A stretch of 64,000 bases of DNA from Clostridium sp. LS (lineage in GTDB: Bacteria > Bacillota > Clostridia > Clostridiales > Clostridiaceae), in NCBI RefSeq assembly GCF_002760435.1, contig NZ_AUUU01000031.1, positions 1-64,000 of the forward strand, in the 5' to 3' direction. A program made the position numbers and the translations under genes. The notes under the pieces are model-generated. The model ran no database searches. It saw only the letters and a list, made by a program, of their open reading frames with translations, and had not been told where the DNA came from. Below are positions 9,713 through 18,099 of the stretch, in pieces (positions within the stretch are counted from its first letter, which is position 1; each line of letters starts with the position of its first letter).

Positions 9713-9913
9713 AGGCACATGAAAAAATAATAATAGGCCAAAGATGCGTCAAAAAGTTCTTATTTGCAGCATAGCTGCTTTTTTATCTGTGCATATTTTG
9801 CACCAGACAAGGAATCAATTTACGCTCATAGCGAGCCTATTAGCTTAAATTGCTGACGCAGTATGGTGCAAAATAGGCACGCATACTGGTCTATTATTTT
9901 TTTGATTGTGCCT
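9713..9913. mobile_element. MITE-like palindromic element ahead of nupN
   Basis: The ends are imperfect inverted repeats of about 38 bp: AGGCACATGAAAAAATAATA on the left and the complement of GAGGCACAATCAAAAAAATA on the right. Nested inside is a second pair, TGCATATTTTGCACCA and TGGTGCAAAATAGGCA, plus GATGCGTCA / TGACGCA. There is no open reading frame. The right-end sequence TTGATTGTGCCTCA recurs at about 8553-8567, just past the nupN stop. It occupies most of the gap between the lacI-type gene and nupN. Confidence 0.55.
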
Positions 9914-10000
9914 CATTATAATATTACTATCTTATATTTATAATATGTTAAATTTATCATATAAATATTGCTTAATCTTATACCATTTTATATATGTTAT

Positions 10001-11017
10001 TTACAGCTTTTTTTCTGAACCTTTTACTACTATTTGTGGTGCAATAATTTGTCTTTTAACATCAGCATCTTCGGTGTTGCTGATAATTTCGCAAAGCATA
10101 TCCATAGATGCTCTGCCTAATTCAATTGGAGAATCTTCTACATATGTAATATTTAGTCCTACGATGTCTAAGAAATCAATTTTATTAAAACCTACTATAG
10201 CTAAATCTTTAGGAATATCTTTATTTTGTTCCTTTAGTGCTTTTATTACTCCCATTGTCATCATATTGCTGCATACAAATAAAGCGGTAGGCCTATCTTT
10301 TTCCTTAAGTAAATTTTTAGTCAATTCATATGACTTATCTAATTTAAAGTCTCCATAAAAAACATACTTACTATTAAACGGAATATTATTTTCTTTTAGT
10401 GCATTCTTATATCCTTCTAACATATCCATTACTGGCTCTGAACTTAATAATCCTGTCATAATTCCTATTTTAGTATGCCCTTCTTTGATTAATAAATTTG
10501 TTGCATCAAAACTGCCTTTTATATTATCAACAAAAACTCCGTTTAACTTTGTGAAATTAACATCTGCTGAAACCAAAATTATTGGAATATTAAGATTATT
10601 TATTGTTTTCATATAATTTTCATTAAACTGCTCTGCTCCAAAACCTGGAGTCATAATAACTCCCTGAATTCTTTGTTCCTTAAGTAAATTTAGAGCACGT
10701 ATCTCTTTGTCTAAAAAGTTATCAGTATTATATAAAATTATATTTAAATTATTCTTTTCAGCAATCTCACTTATTCCCTTAATAATTTCCCCAAAATAAG
10801 CATTGGTTATATCTGGAACAATAACTCCAATTGTGTTAGTTTCACTTTTTGATAAACTTCGCGCTATTGCACTTGGAGTATAGTTCATTTCTTTTATTGC
10901 TGCTAATATTCTTTTCTTCGTATCTTCTTTAACATATCCTGAGCTATTAAGAACTCTTGAAACAGTCGCTGGTGATACTTTTGCTCTTTTAGCAATATCG
11001 CTAATTGTTACAGGCAT
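10001..11017 (-). CDS. LacI-family transcriptional regulator
   Basis: DNA-binding repressor of 338 aa. The helix-turn-helix is TISDIAKRAKVSPATVSRVL at residues 3-22, followed by the hinge helix region (SAIARSLSK) and a periplasmic-binding-protein-like effector domain (NTIGVIVPDITNAYFGEI onward). It lies directly upstream of, and in the same direction as, the nucleoside operon, so control of that operon by a nucleoside or sugar phosphate is the natural guess. The effector cannot be read from the sequence. A LacI-type operator lies 31 bp before its own ATG, suggesting autoregulation. Confidence 0.9.
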   Translation of the reverse strand: MPVTISDIAKRAKVSPATVSRVLNSSGYVKEDTKKRILAAIKEMNYTPSAIARSLSKSETNTIGVIVPDITNAYFGEIIKGISEIAEKNNLNIILYNTDNFLDKEIRALNLLKEQRIQGVIMTPGFGAEQFNENYMKTINNLNIPIILVSADVNFTKLNGVFVDNIKGSFDATNLLIKEGHTKIGIMTGLLSSEPVMDMLEGYKNALKENNIPFNSKYVFYGDFKLDKSYELTKNLLKEKDRPTALFVCSNMMTMGVIKALKEQNKDIPKDLAIVGFNKIDFLDIVGLNITYVEDSPIELGRASMDMLCEIISNTEDADVKRQIIAPQIVVKGSEKKL

Positions 11018-11047
11018 AAAAATCCACCCCGTTGTAAATTTTATTTA

Positions 11048-11061
11048 TGGTATCGCTTCCA
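11048..11061. promoter_or_regulatory. LacI/CcpA-type operator upstream of the LacI-family gene
   Basis: TGGTATCGCTTCCA has the TGG...CG...CCA dyad typical of LacI-family operators. It could be the regulator's own site or a CcpA cre box, since the two look alike. It lies 31 bp upstream of the start codon of the LacI-family gene. The rest of the 300-bp gap to the aminotransferase is AT-rich apart from the terminator at 11261. Confidence 0.5.
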
Positions 11062-11260
11062 CATTCATCATAATATATTAAGAATCTTATGTCAATATCA
11101 CTATTTATCTCATTATTTATACATTAAATTATTATAAAAACAAATAATATACCCTATATCTTTATTTTAAGCCAATTCTGTATAATCTTATATTTATATA
11201 TGATAATTAATTTTCAAATATATTTTGAAAAAATATTATTCTTTCTATATACTCTAAGAA

Positions 11261-11304
11261 ACAAAAAAAGAGCAATCTAAAATATATATTACTTAGATTA
11301 CTCT
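11261..11304 (-). terminator. Terminator of the lrp-aminotransferase operon
   Basis: On the minus strand, AGAGTAATCTAA pairs with TTAGATTGCTCT (one mismatch) and is followed by seven T. It stands 15 bp after the aminotransferase stop codon. Confidence 0.85.
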
Positions 11305-11319
11305 CTTATATCTTATGTT

Positions 11320-12492
11320 TTATCCTTTATTTAAACTATTAACGAATCTCTTTATTCTTTTTAACGCTTCCATGATATCATCCATCGATGAAGCATAACA
11401 TACTCTTATAAATCCTTCACCACATTCTCCAAATGCATTTCCCGGAACCACCAGCACCTTTTCATTTATAAGTAATTGCTCACAAAACTCATCCGATGTT
11501 ATACCTGTAGATTTAATACTTGGGAATAAGTAAAATGCTCCAAGAGCTTCAAAACAATCTAATCCCATCTCTCTAAAACCATTTAACAGCACTCTTCTTC
11601 TTCTGTTGTACTCCCTGGACATTTCCTCTACACTTTTATCTCCACTTTTTAAAGCCTCAATTGCAGCAAGCTGTGCAGTTGTAGGAGAGCACATAAGTGC
11701 ATACTGATGAATCTTTTTCATAGCTTCTATTAAAACTGGATGTCCGCAAATATAACCCAGTCTCCATCCAGTCATTGCATATGATTTAGAAAATCCATTT
11801 ATAACCAAAGTCTTGTCTCTCATTTCTGGAAAAGAGGCTATCGAAACATGTTTTTCTCCATAGCATAGTTCTGAATATATTTCATCTGAAATTGCAATAA
11901 TATTTTTATCTTTTAAGACTTCTACTATTCCTGCAAGTTCACCTTTCGTCATTATTGCTCCTGTTGGATTATTAGGAAAAGGTATTATAACAACCTTTGT
12001 TTTAGGAGTAATAGCTGCTTCTAATGCCTCAGGAGTAAGTTTAAATTCATCTTCTGCTTTAAGATTTAATACTTTTGCAGTTGCCCCAGTGAAGGCTGTA
12101 CACCCTTTATATGCTACAAAGCTTGGCTCTGGAACTATAACTTCATCTCCTGGTCCAACTAAGGCTCTTAGCGCTATATCAATACCTTCACTCCCACCAA
12201 CTGTAACTATTATTTCATCATCTGGTTTATAAGTAAGATTGAATCTTCTTTTAAGATACTTTGATATTTCTGTACGAAGTTCAATAAATCCTGCATTTGA
12301 AGAATAGTGGGTATGACCTTGCTCTAAAGAATAAATACCTGCTTCTCTTACATTCCAAGGAGTAACGAAGTCAGGTTCTCCAACCCCTAAAGAGATTACC
12401 CCTTCCATTTCATTTACTATATCAAAATATTTTCTTATGCCCGATGGAGGCATATTTTTAACATTATCTAAAATCATATCCTCTAATCTCAT
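11320..12492 (-). CDS. Class I PLP aminotransferase (PatA/AraT-like)
   Basis: Fold-type I aminotransferase of 390 aa. NPTG is at 175-178, SDEIYSEL at 202-209, and the PLP lysine is K236 in FSKSYAMTGWRLG. This subgroup includes aspartate, aromatic and broad-specificity aminotransferases. The gene overlaps the upstream Lrp-family gene by 4 nt (ATGA), and the pair is preceded by a T-box leader, so the enzyme is controlled by charging of a tRNA. If the specifier read in the T-box (UUU, Phe) is right, an aromatic amino acid is the likely substrate. That is inference. Confidence 0.88.
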   Translation of the reverse strand: MRLEDMILDNVKNMPPSGIRKYFDIVNEMEGVISLGVGEPDFVTPWNVREAGIYSLEQGHTHYSSNAGFIELRTEISKYLKRRFNLTYKPDDEIIVTVGGSEGIDIALRALVGPGDEVIVPEPSFVAYKGCTAFTGATAKVLNLKAEDEFKLTPEALEAAITPKTKVVIIPFPNNPTGAIMTKGELAGIVEVLKDKNIIAISDEIYSELCYGEKHVSIASFPEMRDKTLVINGFSKSYAMTGWRLGYICGHPVLIEAMKKIHQYALMCSPTTAQLAAIEALKSGDKSVEEMSREYNRRRRVLLNGFREMGLDCFEALGAFYLFPSIKSTGITSDEFCEQLLINEKVLVVPGNAFGECGEGFIRVCYASSMDDIMEALKRIKRFVNSLNKG

Positions 12493-12968
12493 ATAAATAT
12501 AGCCTCCCTATCTTCCAGTTTCTTTTCCTTAAATATCTTACCATGATCTTTATACTTCTTTAAAACAAAATGAGTTCCTGTGCTTAATACATATTCCTGT
12601 ACTGCAAGCTTTTCAGATACAAAAAGTGCTACTTCCTTCATTGTCTTTCCTTCAACAATAACTGTCAAATCAAAGCCTCCAGACATTAAATAACACGCTT
12701 TAACTTCTGAAAAATTATATATTCTTTCTGCAACTTTATCAAAACCTACACCTCTTTGAGGAGTTATTTTTACTTCAATCAAAGCTGTTACTGTCTCACT
12801 ACCTGTATTTTCCCAATTAATAAGAGTAGTATAACCTGCTATTATGCTTTTCTCTTCATAATCTCTAATTGCTTCTCTTACCTCTTCAACAGTTTTTCCA
12901 CTCATAACAGCTATTTGTTCATCACTATACCTACTATTTTTTTCTAGAATTTCAAGTATTTCCTCCAT
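12489..12968 (-). CDS. Lrp/AsnC-family transcriptional regulator
   Basis: 159-aa regulator with an N-terminal winged helix (MEEILEILEKNSRYSDEQIA..., VEEVREAIRDYEE) and a C-terminal RAM ligand-binding domain (ALIEVKITPQRG..., ACYLMSGGFDLTVIVEG). The start is set at the ATG at 12968, which has AGGAGG nine bases upstream. The open frame extends further upstream, but that part is the T-box terminator and not coding. It is co-transcribed and translationally coupled with the aminotransferase gene, a pairing common in clostridia. It probably senses an amino acid and may control its own operon. Confidence 0.9.
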   Translation of the reverse strand: MEEILEILEKNSRYSDEQIAVMSGKTVEEVREAIRDYEEKSIIAGYTTLINWENTGSETVTALIEVKITPQRGVGFDKVAERIYNFSEVKACYLMSGGFDLTVIVEGKTMKEVALFVSEKLAVQEYVLSTGTHFVLKKYKDHGKIFKEKKLEDREAIFI

Positions 12969-13010
12969 TGAAAATAACCTCCTATTTTTTTGAATATACT
13001 TTTTAAGAAT

Positions 13011-13300
13011 AAAAAAAATCCTCCATCCCATACAAGGGACGAAAGAACTACTTCGCGGTACCACCCTAATAAACAATATAAATATTGTTCACTCAGCTAG
13101 AGTACATATAATATACTCATCCTCTATAACGTGAGGGTCACGTTATAACCTAGTTAAAAATTATAATATAAATAATTTTTATTTTTCAGCTATAAAATTC
13201 AAAGGCTGCTTCTATAAAGTTCGCCTGCTAGATTCCACCAAACTCTAGCTCTCTTAAAAGCTCATCATTATATACTATTCCTTATCACAATCTTTAAAAC
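13011..13300 (-). ncRNA. T-box riboswitch leader (specifier perhaps UUU, Phe)
   Basis: On the minus strand the conserved T-box AGGGTGGTACCGCG lies at 13067-13054. A terminator follows: an 11-bp stem (UCUUUCGUCCC with GGGAUGGAGGA, RNA letters) and eight U at 13018-13011, 43 nt before the lrp ATG. Upstream come a 9-bp stem TATAACGTG/CACGTTATA, a GAGTA/TACTC stem, the distal AGAGAG and GGTGG of Stem I, an AGTA and a GAA that fit the specifier-loop S-turn, and after GAA the bases TTTTAT, which suggest a UUU (Phe) specifier. The T-box call is firm; the specifier is tentative. Confidence 0.9.
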
Positions 13301-13522
13301 CATAATTTAAAATTTTATTTGTTCAATCATGTACATGAATTATTGTCTATAAATTTTCAAAGAAAAAATATCTATGAATAAATTTTTTCTTTTACTTAAA
13401 TCTTTCTTTATATTATACTAGCAAAAGTATAAAAAGTTCAATAGGATTTTCATATTTTTTTAATAAAATATAATTACATAAACCATTTTAATATTTAAAT
13501 AACATTATATATTTTGAAAATA

Positions 13523-13556
13523 AAAGAGACATAGGAAGTAAATCTTATGTCTCTTT
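13523..13556. terminator. Hairpin terminator after the zinc-ribbon gene
   Basis: AAAGAGACATA and TATGTCTCTTT form an 11-bp perfect stem 15 bp after the stop of the minus-strand zinc-ribbon gene. T-rich sequence follows in that direction. The AT-rich stretch from here to the T-box leader at 13300 would hold the leader's promoter; nothing else is seen there. Confidence 0.75.
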
Positions 13557-13570
13557 AAATTTAAGAATGA

Positions 13571-13726
13571 CTATCTTCTATTGCTTTGTTGCTTCCTAGC
13601 CCTTCTGCATTCGGCACACCTAACAGGGTCATTTTCAAAACCTTTCTCTTTATAAAATTCTTGTTCCCCTACGGTGAAGGTAAATTCATTTCCACAATCT
13701 TTACAAGTAAGTTTTCTATCTTCCAT
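13571..13726 (-). CDS. Small zinc-ribbon protein (zf-trcl type)
   Basis: A 51-aa protein beginning MEDRKLTCKDCGNEFTFTVG and containing a second CAECRR knuckle near residue 38. The two CxxC pairs (residues 8/11 and about 37/40) should bind one zinc ion. It belongs to the small clostridial 'probable zinc-binding domain' family whose function is unknown; some relatives are fused to cold-shock or RNA-related domains. An in-frame TAG lies six codons upstream of the ATG, so the start is fixed, although no good ribosome binding site is next to it. It lies downstream of clpA on the same strand. Confidence 0.8.
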   Translation of the reverse strand: MEDRKLTCKDCGNEFTFTVGEQEFYKEKGFENDPVRCAECRRARKQQSNRR

Positions 13727-13850
13727 TTTAATGTCCCATTGCTAAAGTAAATTGATAACTTTGCAATAGTTCACCTCCTCTTTTAGTTTAGAGTTTCCTC
13801 TTAGTCAATTATATTTTTTCTTTATTTTCAATTTTTATTCAGGAGGGTTT

Positions 13851-16124
13851 TTACTCTATTGTTAATAGTAAATCATCATCTTTAAAATTAATAGAACATT
13901 TCCCTCCATCACTTAACTTTCCAAATAAAATTTCATCAACTAATAGTGGCTTTATCTTAGAAGCTATAATTCTAGCAATTTCTCTAGCACCGAACTCTTC
14001 TGAAGTTCCTGTCTTAGCAACATAATTTATACATTCTTCACTAAATTGAATTTCAATATTTTTATTAGCTAATTTACCCTTAAAGTCATTTAATTGTTTT
14101 TTAGCAATATTTATTGCCATAGAATCAGTCATACTATTAAATACTACTATTTTATCTAATCTATTTCTGAACTCAGGAGTAAAAAATCTTTTTACTTCCT
14201 CCATTATAGCCTCACCTTTTACTTCTCTATCCCCAAAACCTATTAGTTTCTTACCAATATTCCTAGCCCCTGCATTTGAAGTCATTATAATTATTGTGTT
14301 TTTAAAATCAGCCTTCCTCCCCTTGTTATCTGTAAGTGTAGCATAATCCATTACTTGTAGAAGTACGCTTAATATATCTTCATGGGCTTTTTCAACTTCA
14401 TCTAATAACAAAACACAATGCGGAGTTTTTCTAATTGCATCTGTAAGCAGTCCTCCCTCTTCATATCCTACATAACCAGGAGGTGATCCAATTAATTTTG
14501 CAGCGGCATGCTTTTCGGCATATTCACTCATATCAAATCTAATAAGCTCAATGCCCAACATTTTAGAAAGACACCTAGCTATTTCAGTTTTTCCAACACC
14601 TGTAGGCCCAACAAAAAGCATAGATGCTACAGGCTTATCTTCTTCATTCAACCCAGATCTTGACATCTTAATACACCTTACAACCTCTTCAATTGCTGTA
14701 TCTTGCGAGAAGATATTGCTCTTTAAATTTTCTTCAAGATATTTTAATGAATTTATCTCACTGCTCTCTACTGTTTGTTTTGGAATACTGCATACTTTTG
14801 AAATTATCTCCTCAATAGTTTTTCTATCAATAACTATTTTCTCTTCTAAATTTTGATTATGCATTCTAACAAAAGCTCCAGCTTCATCTATAATATCTAC
14901 AGCTTTATCTGGTAAAAATTTATCATTAATATATTTATCACTTAAAATTACAGCATCACTGATTGCATCATCTGTATAAGTAACGTTATGATATTCCTCG
15001 TAAGTTCCTTTTAGCCCCTTAAGAATTTCAATTGCCTCATTTATAGATGGCTCTTTAACATCAATTTTTTGAAATCTTCTGCTTAATGCTTTATCTTTTT
15101 CAAAGAATTTTTTATATTCATCAAAAGTAGTAGCTCCAATAAACCTTATTTTTCCTTCTGTCAAATAAGGTTTTAATAAATTAGATGCATCTAAAGCACC
15201 TCCATTCAATGACCCAGCTCCAACTATATTATGAATTTCATCTATATATACTATAGGCTTATCTTGCTTTCCAATTAGATCTAAAATTCTTTTTATTCTT
15301 TCTTCAAAATCTCCTCTGTATTTAGTCCCTGCAATTACTGATCCTATATCTAAAGAGAACATAGAACTCCCTTTTAATTTATCTGGTACTTTATCTTCAC
15401 TTATGAGCTTTGCAAGGCCTAAGGTAATAGCTGTTTTACCAACTCCTGATTCCCCTACATGAATAGGATTATTCTTTATTCTTCTGCAAAGTATTTGAAT
15501 ACTTCTATCTAAAATATCTTCTCTTCCTATCAAAGGATCGCTATTTTCTTCTTTCACTCTCTTTATTAGATCTATAGTAAACTTACTTAGAAATGCTTCT
15601 TCTTTTCTTTTGGCAGAGTTTTCCTCACCTATGACTTCTTCTTCTAAATTTCTTTGATCATTATCCTCAGCATCCTCATCATCATAAGAGTTTTGGTTAA
15701 CTTCGCCTACACTATGACATAAACAAAATAATAAATCTCTTTTTGTAACACCTTCTTGCTCTAAATAAAAACGTGCATAGCTGTCTTCTAGATTAAATAT
15801 TGCTGAAAGTATATGATCTATATCTATAGCATCTTTCCCACTATATTTAATTTGTTCATTTGCTGTTAATATAACCCTTTGAAATTCAATACTTTCTTGA
15901 GGTTCTCCATGACCAATTTTATTTATATATGTCTTTATATAAGTAGTTAGATTGTATCTTAAACTTTCTAAACTGCCACCACATTCTTTAATAGCATATT
16001 CCACATCTTTATTAAATGATGCTGCATACAAAAGATGCTCTGGTGTAATATATTCGCAATTTTTCTCTTTTGCTTCCTCATATGCTTTAAGTAATATCAA
16101 ATTAACCTCATTCGTAATTTTCAT
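13851..16124 (-). CDS. clpA: ATP-dependent Clp protease ATP-binding subunit ClpA
   Basis: AAA+ unfoldase of 757 aa, the ClpA layout. It has an N-terminal Clp repeat domain (1-140) and an acidic linker (about 145-175). The first AAA module has Walker A GESGVGKT at 224-231 and Walker B VYIDEIHN. The second module has GPTGVGKTE and LLLDEVEKAH. A KKLIGFGD segment holds the IGF loop that docks on ClpP. No ClpC-type middle coiled domain is seen. It starts 3 bp after clpS, and ClpS is the adaptor of ClpA, which supports the name. ClpP itself is elsewhere in the genome. Confidence 0.94.
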   Translation of the reverse strand: MKITNEVNLILLKAYEEAKEKNCEYITPEHLLYAASFNKDVEYAIKECGGSLESLRYNLTTYIKTYINKIGHGEPQESIEFQRVILTANEQIKYSGKDAIDIDHILSAIFNLEDSYARFYLEQEGVTKRDLLFCLCHSVGEVNQNSYDDEDAEDNDQRNLEEEVIGEENSAKRKEEAFLSKFTIDLIKRVKEENSDPLIGREDILDRSIQILCRRIKNNPIHVGESGVGKTAITLGLAKLISEDKVPDKLKGSSMFSLDIGSVIAGTKYRGDFEERIKRILDLIGKQDKPIVYIDEIHNIVGAGSLNGGALDASNLLKPYLTEGKIRFIGATTFDEYKKFFEKDKALSRRFQKIDVKEPSINEAIEILKGLKGTYEEYHNVTYTDDAISDAVILSDKYINDKFLPDKAVDIIDEAGAFVRMHNQNLEEKIVIDRKTIEEIISKVCSIPKQTVESSEINSLKYLEENLKSNIFSQDTAIEEVVRCIKMSRSGLNEEDKPVASMLFVGPTGVGKTEIARCLSKMLGIELIRFDMSEYAEKHAAAKLIGSPPGYVGYEEGGLLTDAIRKTPHCVLLLDEVEKAHEDILSVLLQVMDYATLTDNKGRKADFKNTIIIMTSNAGARNIGKKLIGFGDREVKGEAIMEEVKRFFTPEFRNRLDKIVVFNSMTDSMAINIAKKQLNDFKGKLANKNIEIQFSEECINYVAKTGTSEEFGAREIARIIASKIKPLLVDEILFGKLSDGGKCSINFKDDDLLLTIE

Positions 16125-16127
16125 TTT

Positions 16128-16427
16128 CTACGCCTCCTCCACAGTAAGCTTAAATGGAAAGCCCTGTTCCTTAGCTAAAGACATTGCAGTAGAAACCTTT
16201 GTTACTGCAATGTCATAACTATATATTCCTGCTACTCCCTTACCTTTTTCATGAACATCTAACATTATTTTTTCAGCTTCTATTAGACTTTTATTAAACA
16301 CGCTTACTAATATATTAATAACAAACTCCATAGTAGTATAATCATCATTATACATAACAACTTTATAGTGTTTGGGTTTTTTCACCTTAATCGCATTTTT
16401 CTGTTTGGTAACAACATTTGTTTCCAT
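16128..16427 (-). CDS. clpS: ClpS adaptor protein
   Basis: 99-aa adaptor that binds N-degron substrates and delivers them to ClpA. The core KHYKVVMYNDDYTTMEFV (residues 19-36) holds the N-degron pocket residues (N-D-D...T-M), and KGKGVAGIYSYDIA continues the fold. The N-terminal 17 residues are the flexible extension that blocks or primes the unfoldase. It is immediately upstream of clpA and certainly co-transcribed. ClpS with ClpA is typical of proteobacteria, but is also found in clostridia. Confidence 0.95.
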   Translation of the reverse strand: METNVVTKQKNAIKVKKPKHYKVVMYNDDYTTMEFVINILVSVFNKSLIEAEKIMLDVHEKGKGVAGIYSYDIAVTKVSTAMSLAKEQGFPFKLTVEEA

Positions 16428-16508
16428 ATTATAATCTCTTACCCCTCCCTTTTTATATTACCGTATATAGTAATCTAAATAGCTATATTTTACCACAATA
16501 ATTATATT

Positions 16509-16627
16509 CAGTTAAGAGTTAAAAGTGATAAGTTAAAAGTTTAAGGATAAAATCCTCTAAGGGATTTTTATATTATAATTTCCAGAAGGCCTTCGGCCTT
16601 CAATCTTAACTTATAACTTGCAACTTC
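16509..16627. repeat. Palindromic intergenic repeat, family A copy 5
   Basis: Between the decarboxylase and clpS. The left end CAGTTAAGAGTTAAAAGTGA and the right end (complement of GAAGTTGCAAGTTATAAGTT) are inverse to each other. The centre has AAAATCCtctaaGGGATTTT and a GAAGGCC/GGCCTTC stem. The last six codons and the stop of the decarboxylase gene lie inside the element. Confidence 0.8.
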
Positions 16628-18009
16628 TTATCTTTAACTCCTATTATGGTCTTTTTATTTAAAATATAATCCTTTATAATGTCTATACTTTCCCTAGATA
16701 TTATTTCCCCAGGACAAACTAATGGTATTCCTGGTGGATAAGGTATTATTGTCTCTTTGGCAACGCAACCCTCGCAATTTTCAACTTCTTTCCATACACT
16801 TTCTAATTTAAAAACTTCATATGGTTCTAATGCTTTTGCAGGAATTTTAGAAACATATTTAGCTTCAACTTGTCCACTAACACTTTGTATTTCTAACATA
16901 GAAATTGCATTATAAATATTATTAAAATCTTCTTCAGCATTAAAAGGAGATAAGATTAAAACCACTCCTCTAGAAAAACTCATTTCAGCTTGTATCTTTT
17001 GCTTTCTTAAATAGTCTAAAAGCTTATGTCCACTATAACACTTAGGTAAAATAATTATATACCTACTTAAGTCAAAATCATATTCCTTATTTAAATCCTC
17101 TTTACTTAATAGATGCACCTTATTAAGATTGTTTATTTTTTTCTTCCATCTTTCTGCTTTATCTATTAATTCTCCATACTCTTTTTGACCATAGTTATCT
17201 AAATAATATCTAGCATAGTCTAAAGATGCCATAATCAAATAGGAAGGAGATGTTGTTAAAAAAGCTTTTAAATAAAATTCTATAAGGTCATTATCATCAT
17301 TTACTAAGAGATATGCACCTTGAGTTAATGCTGGTAAAGTTTTATGAGCACTTAAAATAATATAATCCCCAAAATTAGCAGCTGATTTAGGCAGCCTTTC
17401 ATTTATTCCAAAGTGAGCTCCATGTGCACAATCTATAATAACTTTTAATCCCTTTGATTTTAAATCTTTTGTAACAGCTTCAATATCATAAGTAATTCCA
17501 AAATAATTAGGATAAGTTAAAATTATCCCTTTAGGGTTTGATGTTTCACTCAATGCCTTATAAATATTATCTTTGTTTGGAGGTAGGAAAATACCATTTT
17601 CATCATCAATAATAGGTTCAATATATTTGACTTTTAGTTTTCTCATAATCAATCCATTATAAATTGACTTGTGGCAGTTTCTTTCTACTAAAATTTCATC
17701 ACCTTCCTCAAAGGCTGAAAACATAGCTACTAGATTTCCACTTGAGCTTCCATTTACTAAAAAATAAGCCCTTTTTACCTTATAGGTTTCAGCTAATAAT
17801 TCCTGCGCCTCCTTTATTACCCCTTCTGGGTAATGAAGATTATCTAAAGGCTCAACTTCAGTAATATCCAAAAATCCTAATCTGTCAGCAAATTTTTTTC
17901 CAATCTCATCATTCAAAAATCCAATGCCTCCTTTATTTCCAGGCATAGAGAGTAATAAATTTTTTTCATCATGGTACTTTATTAGTTCTTCCAATAACGG
18001 CAATTTCAA
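16606..18009 (-). CDS. Orn/Lys/Arg decarboxylase family protein (YaaO/SpeA-like)
   Basis: PLP enzyme of the bacterial basic amino acid decarboxylase family, 467 aa, the short Gram-positive form without the N-terminal wing domain. The cofactor site is visible as DCAHGAHFG (D193) and SAHKTLPALTQGAYL, with K223 as the Schiff-base lysine. The C-terminal domain has the IPYPPGIPLVCPGE motif. Substrate (arginine, lysine or ornithine) cannot be read from sequence; such enzymes make agmatine, cadaverine or putrescine. The C-terminal residues KLQVIS are encoded by the family A repeat, so the end of the protein has been reshaped by it. Confidence 0.9.
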   Translation of the reverse strand: MKLPLLEELIKYHDEKNLLLSMPGNKGGIGFLNDEIGKKFADRLGFLDITEVEPLDNLHYPEGVIKEAQELLAETYKVKRAYFLVNGSSSGNLVAMFSAFEEGDEILVERNCHKSIYNGLIMRKLKVKYIEPIIDDENGIFLPPNKDNIYKALSETSNPKGIILTYPNYFGITYDIEAVTKDLKSKGLKVIIDCAHGAHFGINERLPKSAANFGDYIILSAHKTLPALTQGAYLLVNDDNDLIEFYLKAFLTTSPSYLIMASLDYARYYLDNYGQKEYGELIDKAERWKKKINNLNKVHLLSKEDLNKEYDFDLSRYIIILPKCYSGHKLLDYLRKQKIQAEMSFSRGVVLILSPFNAEEDFNNIYNAISMLEIQSVSGQVEAKYVSKIPAKALEPYEVFKLESVWKEVENCEGCVAKETIIPYPPGIPLVCPGEIISRESIDIIKDYILNKKTIIGVKDKKLQVIS

Positions 18010-18035
18010 AACTATCTCTCCTATCTAATTTTTGC

Positions 18036-18075
18036 AAAAAGCTTTGCATCACTAATATATAATGCAAAGCTTTTT
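18036..18075. terminator. Terminator after threonine aldolase gene
   Basis: AAAAAGCTTTGCAT and ATGCAAAGCTTTTT form a 14-bp perfect stem with a 12-nt loop, with T-runs at both 3' sides. It ends the leftward M16-threonine aldolase unit. Confidence 0.85.
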
Positions 18076-18099
18076 GTATTTGTTCATTTAAATATTAAC

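Noticed and set aside
9713..9913. Purine or other known riboswitch in the nupN leader
   Set aside because: None of the conserved core motifs of purine, deoxyguanosine or PRPP-type riboswitches can be found; the region is explained by inverted repeats.
11048..11061. Firm call of a CcpA cre box
   Set aside because: The site fits LacI-family operators equally well, with mismatches to the cre consensus, and lies before a LacI-family gene.
12969..13076. N-terminal extension of the Lrp-family gene by 36 codons
   Set aside because: The extension is the T-box terminator and antiterminator; the ATG at 12968 has the ribosome binding site.
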